DNA from: Neisseria animalis
Lineage (GTDB): Bacteria; Pseudomonadota; Gammaproteobacteria; Burkholderiales; Neisseriaceae
Direction of reading: 5' to 3'
DNA: 64,000 nt
NCBI RefSeq assembly: GCF_900636515.1
Contig: NZ_LR134287.1
Coordinates: 1,364,001 to 1,428,000, forward strand
Shown here: positions 48,647 to 59,143 of the stretch, in pieces
Numbering within the stretch: the stretch's first letter is position 1
Layout of the letters: each line of letters starts with the position of its first letter
The notes under the pieces: model-generated
What the model was told of the DNA's origin: nothing
The model's input: only the letters and a program-made list of their open reading frames with translations
Database searches by the model: none
Program-made: the position numbers and the translations under genes

Positions 48647-48927
48647 TTAATTATTAACCATTCGATGATTCAATGTGCTCGGGATAACTGCTCCGTCTCT
48701 TTGAAACCCTGCTTGATCGGGCTGGAAGATGCGTTTTTTTCCACCTGCCAATCATGCCCGTTTCCATAAAGCTTCCGTAAACTGACGGAGCAGACAGATT
48801 TTATCATGGCACAGATTATTATTTTTTTCCAGACGGCTTTTTCATCAGGCGGTACGCGGTATCTCATGCAGAAAACGCTCGTACCTATTCTCCCGACAAA
48901 ACGGCTGCAAAAAAGCCGGAAATTCCG
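48647..48927. other. Gap between trpG and the HpnC-like gene
   Basis: About 280 bases with no supported gene. One partial DUS (CCAGACGGCTTTTT near 48828) is present. The trpG promoter should lie near 48650-48800 on the minus strand. Confidence 0.35.
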
Positions 48928-49743
48928 TTATTTTTTCAGCAATGCCCGTTTTAAAATAATCAACCAGTCTTTTTTATCCAACACAGGCCGTCTGCTAAAA
49001 ACATCATAATCGCAACCGTCCAGCTTCTGTAAAATCAACTGTCCGCCGACCACAATCATTCTCAGCTCGAAACCGATGCGCCCTTTCAAGGTTTTACCGA
49101 GCGGAGAGCCTGCCTTGAGCATTTTGAATGCGCGTTCGCACTCGTGCGCCATCAGTTGCCGGAAAGCAAAGTCTGCCCTGCCTTCGCCGATTTGCGCCTC
49201 CGTCACATGAAAACGCTGCAAATCTTCCTGAGGAATGTAAACACGTCCTTTGCGCCAATCCAAGGCAACGTCCTGCCAAAAATTAATCAGTTGCGATGCC
49301 GTACAGATGCCGTCGCTGCGGGCAAGGCTGACTTCATCGGTTTCGCCGTACAAATGCAGCATAATCCTGCCGACCGGATTGGCTGAACGGCGGCAATAAT
49401 CAATCAGTTCACCAAAATCCTGATACCGTTTCTTGACAACATCTTGCTTAAATGCGGAAAGCAGGTCATAAAAAGGCTCAAGCGGCAGATTGAACGGCTT
49501 GACGGCTTCACCGTACAAGCGTCCGATCAGCGGCGTTTCAGGCAGTAATCCGCTTGCGATACGGTTCAACTCCCGCTCCAATGCCTCCAACTTTTGCAAA
49601 CGCACTTCATCAGCTTCGCAGCCTTCATCGGCAATATCATCAGCAGTACGCGCAAAAGCATAAACGGCATGAACCGGTTTCCGCAAACGGCGCGGCAGCA
49701 CCAGCGAACCGACAGGGAAATTTTCGTAATGGTTGACTGACAT
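48928..49743 (-). CDS. hpnC: Squalene/phytoene synthase family protein, HpnC-like
   Basis: A 271-residue head-to-head prenyl transferase homologue. The first aspartate-rich motif is ARTADDIADE at residues 31-40. The second is in LINFWQDVALDWRKGRVYIP near residue 152, and it resembles the HpnC group that acts with HpnD/E in squalene synthesis. No hpnD, hpnE or hopanoid cyclase gene is in the window, so the product made here is unclear. The C-terminal part overlaps a DUS (near 48985). Confidence 0.82.
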   Translation of the reverse strand: MSVNHYENFPVGSLVLPRRLRKPVHAVYAFARTADDIADEGCEADEVRLQKLEALERELNRIASGLLPETPLIGRLYGEAVKPFNLPLEPFYDLLSAFKQDVVKKRYQDFGELIDYCRRSANPVGRIMLHLYGETDEVSLARSDGICTASQLINFWQDVALDWRKGRVYIPQEDLQRFHVTEAQIGEGRADFAFRQLMAHECERAFKMLKAGSPLGKTLKGRIGFELRMIVVGGQLILQKLDGCDYDVFSRRPVLDKKDWLIILKRALLKK

Positions 49744-49851
49744 GGCGTATGTTTCTCATTTACAGACGGCTTAACTACAAAAAATCAATCCGCTCAACAA
49801 CTTTCAGACGTTTTGCAAACAATATGCCGTCTGAAAAATGCCAAACGATTA

Positions 49852-50631
49852 TCAAAATCCGTTTTCCATCATGATTTGCCCGGGAAGACGGTTGCGGTGC
49901 ATGGTAAAGCCCAAATCCAGTAAGGTTTGGAAGGTGTCTTTCACCATGGCAGGGTTGCCGCAAATCATAAAGCGGGTATCGGCTTGGTTGAAAGTACAGC
50001 CTAAATGTGCAGCCAAACTGCCGTTTGCCAGCAGCTCCGGAATACGCTTCATGCTCAAAGCGCCTTCCGTTTCCGCCCGTGTGGTAACGGGAATAAAGCG
50101 GAATTTATCGAGATATTCGCCAATCAGCGGATGGTCTTTCAAATCGGCCAGCCGTTGGTTGAAAATCAGCTCTTGCGGATAGGAAACGGAATGCACCAAA
50201 GCCAGCCGTTCAAACCGCTGCCAGATTTCGGGTTGCTCCAAAATGGATAAAAACGGCGCAATTCCGGAGCCGGTGCAGAGCATGACCAAATCTTTGCCGT
50301 CGGGGAAACGCTCAGGCAGCAAAAAACCGGTTGCGGTTTTGTCCAACAAAATGGTATCCCCCGCCTTCATTTCGGCAAATTTTGCCGACATCGGCCCGTC
50401 TTCAATCAAGACGGCAAAATATTCCAATGTGTCGGCATATTCGGCGGAAACAACGGAATAGGCGCGCCAGATAAAGCCTTCTCCGTCCCTAAAACCCAAA
50501 CGGGAAAACTGTCCTGCGGAGAAACGGTAGGATTCGGGGCGGCTGATGGCGAAGGTGATCAGTTTCGGCGTATGCTGTTTCACCCATAAAACGTGTTCTT
50601 CGGTAAATTTGGCTTCGGGCGCTGCTGCCAT
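49852..50631 (-). CDS. fpr: Ferredoxin--NADP+ reductase
   Basis: A 259-residue FAD flavoenzyme that moves electrons between NADPH and ferredoxin or flavodoxin. The FAD-binding RAYSVVSAEY segment is near residue 55. The NADP site is VMLCTGSGIAPFLSILEQP near 115, and the C-terminal FMICGNPAMVKDTFQTLLDLG and GQIMMENGF match the bacterial subclass I type. The final residues fit FPRs from proteobacteria. It could supply electrons to the Isc ferredoxin or to the YfaE-like protein. The gene is separate from both. Confidence 0.94.
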   Translation of the reverse strand: MAAAPEAKFTEEHVLWVKQHTPKLITFAISRPESYRFSAGQFSRLGFRDGEGFIWRAYSVVSAEYADTLEYFAVLIEDGPMSAKFAEMKAGDTILLDKTATGFLLPERFPDGKDLVMLCTGSGIAPFLSILEQPEIWQRFERLALVHSVSYPQELIFNQRLADLKDHPLIGEYLDKFRFIPVTTRAETEGALSMKRIPELLANGSLAAHLGCTFNQADTRFMICGNPAMVKDTFQTLLDLGFTMHRNRLPGQIMMENGF

Positions 50632-50844
50632 GCGTTTTCCTTTTGCTGAAGGTAGGTTTGGACGGCATACATTATAGGATAATGCCGTCTGAAAACGGAA
50701 ATTTTATCTTTCTTATGCGGCTTCTTTACTCGATTTCAAACGTTTTTGCCCGATTTGTAATGATTTTCTGTTAGATTTAATCCGCTGCTGTTTCTTCTTG
50801 ATTCGGCAGTCCGATTGCTAAGATTTTTAACAGGAGATAAGACG

Positions 50845-51357
50845 ATGAACGTAAATGTAAAACTGATTCTGCCTGCTTTGGTTGCTGCGGCAGCATTGTC
50901 GGCGTGCAGCAGTACAAGCCCCGCCAAGCCTGCTCAAAAAGCCGCCGGCCAAGCTGCCCATCAGGTTGATCGTGCCGAAGTACCGCCTACGTTGAATGTT
51001 ACCTCCATCGATTCCACCAAAGAAGTTGCCTACCGCTGCGGCAATGAAAAATTGAACGTGATGTACGGCATTAAAGGCAACGATGTCGTGGTGGCACAAG
51101 TCAAATATCAAAACGAGCTGACCCCGAACTTGAACCGTGTCAGCAATGTTTCCGATTTCAACGCTTTCTGGGGCAACGGTATTTCTTGGTCAACCGATGC
51201 TGCCGATGCCGCCAACATCACTAAAGTCAACGGCAATATGCTGACCGAACTGACGGTTACCACCGTAAACGGCAAGCAGGTGGAAACCAACGGTATTTTA
51301 TTTAAAGAATGCGTACTGGATAAAGCGGCTACCGCCAAGCTGAACATGAAAAAATAA
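50845..51357 (+). CDS. Lipoprotein with an MliC/adhesin-complex-protein-like domain
   Basis: A 170-residue lipoprotein with signal MNVNVKLILPALVAAAALSA and lipobox LSAC (Cys 21), followed by an Ala/Pro/Lys-rich linker. The mature domain has VAYRCGNEKLNVMYGI near residue 65 and ILFKECVLDK near the end. The spaced Cys pair and YxC opening recall MliC lysozyme inhibitors and the neisserial adhesin complex protein. The resemblance is by eye only. The ATG at 50845 follows CAGGAGATAAGACG and is preferred over one ten codons earlier. Confidence 0.75.
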   Translation: MNVNVKLILPALVAAAALSACSSTSPAKPAQKAAGQAAHQVDRAEVPPTLNVTSIDSTKEVAYRCGNEKLNVMYGIKGNDVVVAQVKYQNELTPNLNRVSNVSDFNAFWGNGISWSTDAADAANITKVNGNMLTELTVTTVNGKQVETNGILFKECVLDKAATAKLNMKK

Positions 51358-51371
51358 CGTTCCCGTAACGC

Positions 51372-51438
51372 AAAGGCCGTCTGTAAAACCGCACCTTGCA
51401 AATACTTTGCTGTTGTGCGGTTTTACAGACGGCCTTTT
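51372..51438. terminator. Long bidirectional DUS-pair terminator
   Basis: The arms at 51372-51394 and 51415-51437 are perfect 23-base complements that extend beyond the DUS into CCGCAC/GTGCGG. It lies between the convergent lipoprotein and gloA genes. Confidence 0.85.
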
Positions 51439-51452
51439 ATTTGCCTAAGCGG

Positions 51453-51866
51453 TTATTTATCGTATTTTACCGAATCATTTCCGCTGTTTTTCTGGATAAA
51501 TTCGATTTTGTAGCCGTCGGGATCTTCGACAAACGCAATAACGGTTGTACCGTGCATCATCGGGCCGGCTTCACGGGTAACTTTACCGCCTTTTTGTTTC
51601 ACCAACTCGCAGGCATGGTAAGCATCATCAACTTCGATGGCGATATGTCCGTAGCCTGTACCCAAGTCATAGTGATCGGTATCCCAGTTGTAAGTCAGCT
51701 CGATAACCGTATGCTCGGTTTCCTCTCCGTAGCCGACAAATGCCAGCGAGAACTTACCTTCCGGATAATCGTGCTGGCGCAAGAGTTTCATGCCCAAAAC
51801 ATTTTGATAGAAATCGAGTGATTTTTCCAAATTGCCGACGCGCAGCATGGTGTGCAGCATTCGCAT
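51453..51866 (-). CDS. gloA: Lactoylglutathione lyase (glyoxalase I)
   Basis: A 137-residue metal-dependent enzyme that converts the methylglyoxal-glutathione adduct to lactoylglutathione. The N-terminus [20 protein letters not shown] has the first metal ligand His 5. Further ligands are in [23 protein letters not shown] and [16 protein letters not shown]. Length matches the nickel-type bacterial enzyme. It works alongside AdhC in aldehyde detoxification, although the two are unlinked. Confidence 0.96.
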   Translation of the reverse strand: MRMLHTMLRVGNLEKSLDFYQNVLGMKLLRQHDYPEGKFSLAFVGYGEETEHTVIELTYNWDTDHYDLGTGYGHIAIEVDDAYHACELVKQKGGKVTREAGPMMHGTTVIAFVEDPDGYKIEFIQKNSGNDSVKYDK

Positions 51867-51928
51867 GGCGGTATCCTTTCTTTATTTGATGCGTACCTGC
51901 TGATTCTAACATAAATCCGCCCCGCTTC

Positions 51929-52193
51929 CGCATACCGGCCGGCTGAGCAGGCACGAAAGCCGGCGGGATTTTAGCGGAATTGAAAGATAAGGCCGTCTGC
52001 AAATCTTGGCGAACTTTATCTGAAAAAACCGCTTGCAATCCAATTTGCAGACGGCTTCCCGCATACCGGCACTGTGCAGACGCGAAATCGGTGGGATTTG
52101 GGCAGAGTTGAAAAATAAGGCTGTCTGCAAATCTTGGCAAACTTTACCCGAAAAAGCCGTCTGCAACGTAATTTGCAGACGGCTTTTCCGATG
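51929..52193. repeat. Tandem duplication of a ~131-base intergenic unit
   Basis: A unit starting CGCATACCGG near 51929 and ending in a TTTGCAGACGGCTT DUS near 52057 recurs from about 52060 to 52193. Shared segments include TTGAAAGATAAGG/TTGAAAAATAAGG, CTGTCTGCAAATCTTGGC and ACTTTA. The period from CATACCGG to CATACCGG is 131 bases. Each unit holds one direct and one inverted DUS-like sequence. It fills the gap between gloA and ilvA. Confidence 0.75.
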
Positions 52194-52198
52194 CGATA

Positions 52199-53725
52199 CT
52201 AAGCCAAAAACAAGCGGTAGGCCGTATTTTCGGTTTCTTCCTGATAAGGATAACCCAAACCGTCCAAAAATTCGACAAACGCAGCATCATCACTCGGCGG
52301 TACATCAATGCCGACCAAAATGCGCCCGTAGTCCGCACCATGATTGCGGTAGTGGAACAAAGTCATGTTCCAATCGCTCTGCATGGCGTTTAAGAACCTT
52401 GCCAATGCGCCCGGACGTTCGGGAAATTCGCAACTGATCAAACGCTCGTTCCGAACCTTGTCGGTACGGCCTCCCACCATATAGCGGATATGGATTTTGG
52501 CGATTTCGTTGTGGGTTAAGTCTTGGTTGGGCAGACCCGCGGCAGTCAGTTGCTTGCCGATAACCGCCAAGTCGTGCGAACCGGCCGTCTGCATACCGAC
52601 AAAAATATGTGCTTTTTTGTCGTCGCCGTAGCGGTAGTTAAATTCGGTGATGTTTCGGTTGCCCAAGATATTGATAAACTCGCGGAAGCTGCCCGGCTGC
52701 TCGGGAATGGTTACGGCAAAAATCCCCTCGTTGCCTTCGCCCAACTCGCTGCGTTCGGAAACGTGGCGCAGGCGGTGGAAATTCATGTTTGCCCCGCTGG
52801 TAACCGCCACCAGCGTTTTGCCTTCCAAACGGTTGCGTGCGGCATAAGTTTTCAGACCGGCCAGCGCCAGCGCACCGGCAGGCTCAGTAATGCTGCGGGT
52901 GTCGTCAAAAATATCTTTGATGGCACCGCAAATCGCATCTGTATCGACAATGATGATGTCGTCCAGCAAATCGCGGCACAAACGGAATGTTTCTTCGCCG
53001 ACCACCTTCACCGCCGTGCCGTCCGAAAACAGCCCGACATCTTTCAAATGCACCACTTTCCCGGCTTCAACCGATTGCTTCATGCAGTTTGAATCATCGG
53101 TTTGTACGCCGATGACTTTGATTTCGGGGCGCACTTGCTTGATAAACGCCGCCACGCCCGCCGCCAGACCGCCCCCGCCGATGGGCAGGAAAACGGCATC
53201 GATGGTTTCGGGATATTGGCGCACAATTTCCAAGCCGACCGTCCCTTGTCCGGCAATCACGTCTGGATCGTCAAACGGCGCGATATAGGTCAGCCCGTGT
53301 TGCCGAACCAGCTCCATCGCATGATCGAAAGCATCATTGTACGACACGCCTTTCAAAACCACTTCTGCGCCACGGTTTTTCACCGCATCGATTTTAATCT
53401 GCGGCGTGGTTTCCGGCATCACGATGATGGCGCGGCAGCCCAAACGCTGCGCCGACAATGCCACGCCTTGGGCATGGTTGCCCGCGCTGGCGGCAATCAC
53501 GCCGTTTGCCAGCGCCTCTTTGGGCAGCTTGGCCATTTTATTGTACGCACCTCGGATTTTGAAAGAAAACACGGGCTGCAAGTCTTCCCGCTTGAGCAAA
53601 ACATTATTTTTCAGACGGCCTGACAAACTGCGCGCCTGCTCCAGCGGCGTTTCCACGGCAACATCATACACAGAAGCGGTCAGAATGCGGATTAGGTAAT
53701 CGGAATAAGACGGGCGTACATTCAT
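52199..53725 (-). CDS. ilvA: Threonine ammonia-lyase, biosynthetic (IlvA)
   Basis: A 508-residue PLP enzyme that makes 2-oxobutanoate for isoleucine synthesis. The PLP lysine is Lys 56 in PVFSFKIRGAYNKM. The phosphate-binding glycine loop is LPIGGGGLAAG near residue 190. Two C-terminal ACT-like regulatory domains (FAVTIPEQPGSFREFINILG and ISCEFPERPGALARFLNAM) indicate feedback inhibition by isoleucine. Length matches IlvA rather than catabolic TdcB. A TGAA-type DUS lies inside near 53607. Confidence 0.96.
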   Translation of the reverse strand: MNVRPSYSDYLIRILTASVYDVAVETPLEQARSLSGRLKNNVLLKREDLQPVFSFKIRGAYNKMAKLPKEALANGVIAASAGNHAQGVALSAQRLGCRAIIVMPETTPQIKIDAVKNRGAEVVLKGVSYNDAFDHAMELVRQHGLTYIAPFDDPDVIAGQGTVGLEIVRQYPETIDAVFLPIGGGGLAAGVAAFIKQVRPEIKVIGVQTDDSNCMKQSVEAGKVVHLKDVGLFSDGTAVKVVGEETFRLCRDLLDDIIIVDTDAICGAIKDIFDDTRSITEPAGALALAGLKTYAARNRLEGKTLVAVTSGANMNFHRLRHVSERSELGEGNEGIFAVTIPEQPGSFREFINILGNRNITEFNYRYGDDKKAHIFVGMQTAGSHDLAVIGKQLTAAGLPNQDLTHNEIAKIHIRYMVGGRTDKVRNERLISCEFPERPGALARFLNAMQSDWNMTLFHYRNHGADYGRILVGIDVPPSDDAAFVEFLDGLGYPYQEETENTAYRLFLA

Positions 53726-53928
53726 GGTATTTTCAAATCAATCGTTTATCGTTCAATCAAAGCGGCAAACTGCCGGTTTCGGTTAAGATACATCAATAAT
53801 CCGGCAGAAAGGTAAAACCATACCCTCGAGGCCGTCCGAACGCAAGAAAAATCTTAGCAAGGCGGGGCTGAAACGGTATAATGGCGGCCTTTTATACGCT
53901 CAGCAAACCCAAAGCGATTTTCTGCCTT

Positions 53929-55170
53929 ATGCACAAAACATTCATCAGTATCGCCCTGTCTGCCCTGATTTTTTCCGCTCCGCTCGCCGCCGCGCCGCAA
54001 CAGGCAGCCTCCGATCTGCCTGCTTCTGCCGTACCGGCCGATCATGCGGCTTCCGCGCCGGAGATACTGCCGCCGGGCATCAACAGCCCGGCCACTCCGC
54101 CCGACATTGCGGCCACGGCATATTTGGTGCGCGACCTGCAAAGCGGACAGACGCTGGCGTCGCAAAACGCCGACACCCCCATCGAGCCGGCCTCGCTGAC
54201 CAAAATCATGACGGCTTATTTGGTATTCAAAGCATTAGACGAAGGCCGTCTGCAAAAAGAGCAAATGTTGAACGTTTCCGAAAATGCTTGGAAAGTTGCC
54301 GGCTCCAGAATGTTTCTCAATCCGAATACGCCGGTCAGCGCAGACGACTTGATTAAAGGCATGGTGGTACAGTCTGCCAACGATGCCGCCATGACGCTCG
54401 CCGAAACGCTGGGGCAAGGTTCGGTTGATGAATTTGTCAAACAGATGAACGCCGAAGCGCAGCGTTTGGGCATGGGCAAAACCGTGTTCAAAAACCCGAC
54501 CGGTCTGCCCGAAGAAGGCCATCTTTCAACCGCCGCCGATTTAATCACCCTTGCCGGGGCGCTGATACGGGATTATCCCCAATATTATCCTGTCTATTCG
54601 CTCAAATCATTTGCCTACAACCACATCGAGCAGCCGAACCGCAACCTGCTGCTTTACCGCGACAGCAGCGTAGACGGTATGCAGATCGGTTTTTCGGAAA
54701 CCGCAGGCTATCATCAGCTTGCCTCCAGCAAACGCAACGGCCGCCGTATCTTATCGGCCGTTATCGGAGCAGACTCGACCGAAGCACGCGCCGCCCAAAG
54801 CAGCAAACTGCTCAACTGGGCCTTGCAGGCATTCGATACGCCGCGCCTGTACCGCGCCGGCTCCGCCGTTTCACAGGTAAAAGTGTATAAAGGCAGCAGC
54901 AAAACCGTCAGCATAGGCTTTTTAAGCGATGCCTACATGACACTGCCGCGCGACAGTATCCAAAACATGAAACCGATTTTGGAAACTTTCCAACCGGTAC
55001 TGGCACCGATTCAAAAAGGGCAGATGCTGGGTACGCTGAAAATGGTACAAGACGGCAAAGTGATTGCGGAAAAAGAAGTTGTCGCGCTGGACGGCGTACA
55101 GGAAGCCAACTGGTTCTGGCGCACATGGGACAGCATCGTATTATGGTTTAAAAACCTGTTTGGCGGATAA
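53929..55170 (+). CDS. DacA-like (PBP5-type) D-Ala-D-Ala carboxypeptidase homologue lacking the KTG motif
   Basis: A 413-residue exported protein of peptidase family S11. It has a signal peptide ending SAPLAAA, a Pro/Ala-rich linker, then the serine motif SLTK at 89-92 and SAN at 149-151. Where PBP5-type enzymes have KTG (as in DGLKTGHT), the sequence is DGMQIGFS with Gln 252-Ile 253-Gly 254. The C-terminal beta domain and amphipathic anchor (WDSIVLWFKNLFGG) are present. Loss of the KTG lysine should impair beta-lactam and substrate binding, so catalysis is doubtful. The start at 53929 gives the signal peptide. An in-frame start at 53881 adds 16 residues. Confidence 0.88.
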   Translation: MHKTFISIALSALIFSAPLAAAPQQAASDLPASAVPADHAASAPEILPPGINSPATPPDIAATAYLVRDLQSGQTLASQNADTPIEPASLTKIMTAYLVFKALDEGRLQKEQMLNVSENAWKVAGSRMFLNPNTPVSADDLIKGMVVQSANDAAMTLAETLGQGSVDEFVKQMNAEAQRLGMGKTVFKNPTGLPEEGHLSTAADLITLAGALIRDYPQYYPVYSLKSFAYNHIEQPNRNLLLYRDSSVDGMQIGFSETAGYHQLASSKRNGRRILSAVIGADSTEARAAQSSKLLNWALQAFDTPRLYRAGSAVSQVKVYKGSSKTVSIGFLSDAYMTLPRDSIQNMKPILETFQPVLAPIQKGQMLGTLKMVQDGKVIAEKEVVALDGVQEANWFWRTWDSIVLWFKNLFGG

Positions 55171-55325
55171 GCAAAAACTTTCCCGATATGCCGCACCGCC
55201 GCATACTCTTTGGTTTGCAGTGATTTGAAATCACAATGATACGGCGGCGCGGGGGCTTTACTGCCCGTTCTCATTCTGCCTTACCCGACGATATTCCGAC
55301 AATCAAAACAAACCGTTTCGGCGGC

Positions 55326-55373
55326 AAAAGGCCGTCTGCAAAATGCCGTTTGGACACTTTTGCAGACGGCCTT
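55326..55373. terminator. Bidirectional DUS-pair terminator
   Basis: AAAAGGCCGTCTGCAAAA and TTTTGCAGACGGCC flank about 15 bases between the convergent DacA-like and FAH genes. The 150 bases before it hold nothing that I can support. Confidence 0.7.
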
Positions 55374-55401
55374 GTCATACCGACATTGTGATGATTAGCC
55401 T

Positions 55402-56055
55402 TCAGGCTACGGTAAATTCTGCGCGGATTTTGTCTTCCAGCGCCAACACCAAGCGGTCGCCGGCGGATAACTTCCCTACTCCCTGCGGCGTGCCGGTAAA
55501 GATAATATCGCCGCGCTGCAAACCATAGGTTTCCGCCAATTCCGCCACCATTTTGCCTAAAGGGTGAATCATCAGGCCGGTCTGTCCGTGCTGACGCAAT
55601 GCGCCGTTGATGTACAGCGTAAATTCGCAATCGTCGGGATTAGGCAACTCCGCCGACGGGATAAAATCGGACACACAGGCAGATTGTTTGAAACCTTTGG
55701 CTTTAAACCACGGCAAACCCTTGTCTTTCAAACGGCTCTGTATATCCCGTGCGGTCAAATCCAATCCTACGCCATAGCCCGAAATATAATCGCGCCAATC
55801 GTCTTCGGCGGTCAGGCCGTCTGTATTTTTGCCTACCAGCAGCAAAAGTTCGCATTCGAAATGCACGTCCGAGCTGAACGGCGGCAGCTTGATGATACTG
55901 CCGTTGCCCGCCAAGCTGCCGGTCGGTTTGCCGAATACCACCATTTCAGACGGCATTTCATTTTTCAATTCTTCAATATGCGCCACATAATTGCGCCCAA
56001 TACAGAAAATATTGCCTGCCGCAACCGCCTCTCCGTTCAAACAAACCGTTATCAT
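55402..56055 (-). CDS. Fumarylacetoacetate hydrolase family protein
   Basis: A 217-residue FAH-fold hydrolase or decarboxylase. The family pattern is clear: IFCIGRNYVAHIEEL near residue 15, MVVFGKPTGSLAGNG near 37, and metal ligands in DVHFECELLLLVGK. Then follow the GYGVGLDLTARDIQ segment and the C-terminal IIFTGTPQGVGKL. It resembles YcgM-type acylpyruvate hydrolases, and the substrate is not determined by sequence. Two tandem ATGs (56058 and 56055) follow AGGAG, and the second has better spacing. Confidence 0.88.
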   Translation of the reverse strand: MITVCLNGEAVAAGNIFCIGRNYVAHIEELKNEMPSEMVVFGKPTGSLAGNGSIIKLPPFSSDVHFECELLLLVGKNTDGLTAEDDWRDYISGYGVGLDLTARDIQSRLKDKGLPWFKAKGFKQSACVSDFIPSAELPNPDDCEFTLYINGALRQHGQTGLMIHPLGKMVAELAETYGLQRGDIIFTGTPQGVGKLSAGDRLVLALEDKIRAEFTVA

Positions 56056-56255
56056 CATCTTTCTCCTGATTATTGTGCCGATATTGCAGCATACGATACG
56101 CGATTGAGTACCGTTTGACAACCGCACCCGCCGCCGCACTCCCCCAACCGCATTCTGCTGTAAAAAAATTCGGTTCTGCCTGCGCCAGCGTGATGAAAAT
56201 ACGGTAAAATACTTTTTTACTGTCAAACTTTTCCCCGATACAAGGAATAACCCGA

Positions 56256-57290
56256 ATGAGCACTTCTTTAAGCTACCGCGACGCAGGTGTCGACATCGAT
56301 GCCGGCGACCAATTGGTCGAAAACATCAAACCTTTTGCCAAACGCACCATGCGCCCCGAAGTGCTGGGCGATTTGGGCGGCTTCGGCGCGCTGGTGGAAA
56401 TCAGCAAAAAATACCAAAACCCCGTCCTCGTATCGGGTACAGACGGTGTCGGCACCAAGCTGAAACTGGCTTTCGACTGGGACAAACACGACACCGTAGG
56501 CATCGACTTGGTGGCGATGAGCGTGAACGATATTCTGGTTCAGGGCGCGGAGCCGCTGTTTTTCCTCGATTACTTCGCCTGCGGCAAATTGGACGTTGCC
56601 CGCGCCACCGATGTGATTAAAGGCATCGCACAAGGCTGCGAAGAGTCCGGCTGCGCCCTCATCGGCGGTGAAACTGCCGAAATGCCCGGCATGTATCCGG
56701 TTGGCGAATACGACTTGGCGGGCTTTGCCGTCGGCGTGGTGGAAAAAGACCGCGTCATCAACGGCCGCAGCATCGTGGCCGGCGACGTGGTGTTGGGCTT
56801 GGCCTCCAACGGCGCGCATTCCAACGGCTATTCGCTGGTGCGCAAAATCATCGAGCGCGACAACCCTGATTTGGATGCCGAGTTCGACAACGGCAAAACC
56901 CTGCGCGAAGCCATTATCGCCCCTACCCGCCTGTATGTAAAACCGATTCTGGCGGCTTTGGAAAAATTCACCATCAAAGGCATGGCGCACATTACCGGCG
57001 GCGGCATTACCGAAAACGTGCCGCGCGTACTGCCTGAAAACACAGTCGCGCAAATCGATGCCAAAGCGTGGAAACTGCCCAAGCTGTTCCAATGGCTGCA
57101 AAAAGCGGGCAATGTCGAACAGCAGGAAATGTACCGCACGTTCAACTGCGGCATCGGCATGGTGGTCATCATTGCCAAAGAAGATGCCGAAGCGGTACAG
57201 GCATTCTTGGCCGGACAAGGCGAAACCGTTTACCGCTTGGGCGAAATCCGCACCCGCAACGGCGACGAACACCAAACCCAAGTTGCCTAA
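56256..57290 (+). CDS. purM: Phosphoribosylformylglycinamidine cyclo-ligase
   Basis: A 344-residue purine-synthesis enzyme (AIR synthetase) that uses ATP to close the imidazole ring. The N-terminus has [20 protein letters not shown]. The ATP/metal site is [15 protein letters not shown] near residue 60. Further marks are [21 protein letters not shown] near 140 and [16 protein letters not shown] near 243. AAGGAATAACCCGA precedes the ATG. It is a single gene followed by a strong terminator. Confidence 0.97.
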   Translation: MSTSLSYRDAGVDIDAGDQLVENIKPFAKRTMRPEVLGDLGGFGALVEISKKYQNPVLVSGTDGVGTKLKLAFDWDKHDTVGIDLVAMSVNDILVQGAEPLFFLDYFACGKLDVARATDVIKGIAQGCEESGCALIGGETAEMPGMYPVGEYDLAGFAVGVVEKDRVINGRSIVAGDVVLGLASNGAHSNGYSLVRKIIERDNPDLDAEFDNGKTLREAIIAPTRLYVKPILAALEKFTIKGMAHITGGGITENVPRVLPENTVAQIDAKAWKLPKLFQWLQKAGNVEQQEMYRTFNCGIGMVVIIAKEDAEAVQAFLAGQGETVYRLGEIRTRNGDEHQTQVA

Positions 57291-57315
57291 CCGTTTTCCC
57301 TGTTTGTATTTTCAT

Positions 57316-57366
57316 AAAAAGGCCGTCTGCAAAAACACAATATGTATTTTGCAGACGGCCTTTTTA
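57316..57366. terminator. Inverted DUS-pair terminator after purM
   Basis: AAAAAGGCCGTCTGCAAAA and TTTTGCAGACGGCCTTTTT flank about 12 bases, 26 bases after the purM stop. Confidence 0.85.
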
Positions 57367-57384
57367 TGCCCGAATCACTCAAAA

Positions 57385-57491
57385 TATAGTCAAATAAAAT
57401 AAGAATGAGACAAGGCAGCGAAGCCGCAGACAGTACACATAGTACGGCAAGGCAAAGCAACGATGTATCATTCTTATTTTAAATGACTATA
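57385..57491. mobile_element. Correia-type miniature element, copy 7
   Basis: A complete 107-base copy with TATAGTCA and TGACTATA termini and the usual core. It lies between purM and hemF, just after the purM terminator. Confidence 0.9.
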
Positions 57492-57519
57492 AGACAAAGA
57501 AGCAAAACCGCATACCATA

Positions 57520-57602
57520 CAGGCATGCGGGATTGCTGCTTGAACAGCTTAATTAAGCCCTCTCTTCGGGTAACGCTGCATCATGCTGTGTGAAATAACT
57601 GT
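57520..57602. repeat. Dispersed degenerate intergenic repeat, copy D (inverted)
   Basis: Read on the minus strand, ATTTCACACAGCATGATGCAG followed by CGTTAC, GAAGAG and AAGCAGCAA segments matches copy A at 14433-14520. It sits next to Correia copy 7. Confidence 0.45.
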
Positions 57603-57604
57603 TT

Positions 57605-58513
<909 letters not shown>

Positions 58514-58624
58514 TTACCTTTGAAATACGGACTGATGGGTTTGGAATGCAAAGTTGTCGATACGCTGTACGAATCAGCATACCGGCCGTCTGCACAGTGA
58601 TTACGGCGATATACCCGATAAGAC

Positions 58625-58653
58625 AAAAGCCGAACTGGGCAAGTTCGGCTTTC
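58625..58653. terminator. hupB terminator
   Basis: AAAGCCGAACT (58626-58636) pairs with AGTTCGGCTTT (58642-58652) around five bases, 19 bases beyond the hupB stop. It is not DUS-based, unlike most terminators here. Confidence 0.8.
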
Positions 58654-58671
58654 AGGCTGTACAGTTTTAGA

Positions 58672-58941
58672 TTACAGCGCGTCTTTCAATGCTTTACCGG
58701 CACGGAATTTCGGGGTTTTCGCTGCCGGAATGGTCAGAGACTCACCGGTTTGCGGGTTACGGCCTTGACGCTCGGCACGCTCGCCAACGTAGAAAGTACC
58801 GAAACCAACCAAAGTAACGGTGTCGCCTTTTTTCAGAGCTTCGGTTACGGCATTGGTAGTCGCATCCAGCGCTTTTTGGGCGGCGGCTTTAGAGATACCG
58901 GCTTCTTGAGCAATTGCTTCGATTAATTCAGACTTGTTCAC
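58672..58941 (-). CDS. hupB: DNA-binding protein HU-beta
   Basis: An 89-residue nucleoid protein. The HU pattern is complete: [20 protein letters not shown] at the start, [26 protein letters not shown] in the arm region, and [19 protein letters not shown] at the end. The arm Pro that intercalates in DNA is in GRNPQTG. lon lies upstream on the same strand, the classical lon-hupB order. The 276-base gap between them, with a lon terminator, implies its own promoter. Confidence 0.97.
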   Translation of the reverse strand: MNKSELIEAIAQEAGISKAAAQKALDATTNAVTEALKKGDTVTLVGFGTFYVGERAERQGRNPQTGESLTIPAAKTPKFRAGKALKDAL

Positions 58942-59143
58942 AATCAGTCCCTTCTATCGTTAAAAATAATGATTACCCCGAGTACTCGGGATTTTCCGTA
59001 CTTTGAAGAACCTGTATTCATAAGCTGCATATCTTGCCCGGCGGTACTGCACTCCCAAGCTCAAAACGGTTGCAAGGCTTATGGATACAGGCTCTGTGTA
59101 CCTGTTGTGCTTTATAGCAATTCTGAAATTACCATGTCAAGTG

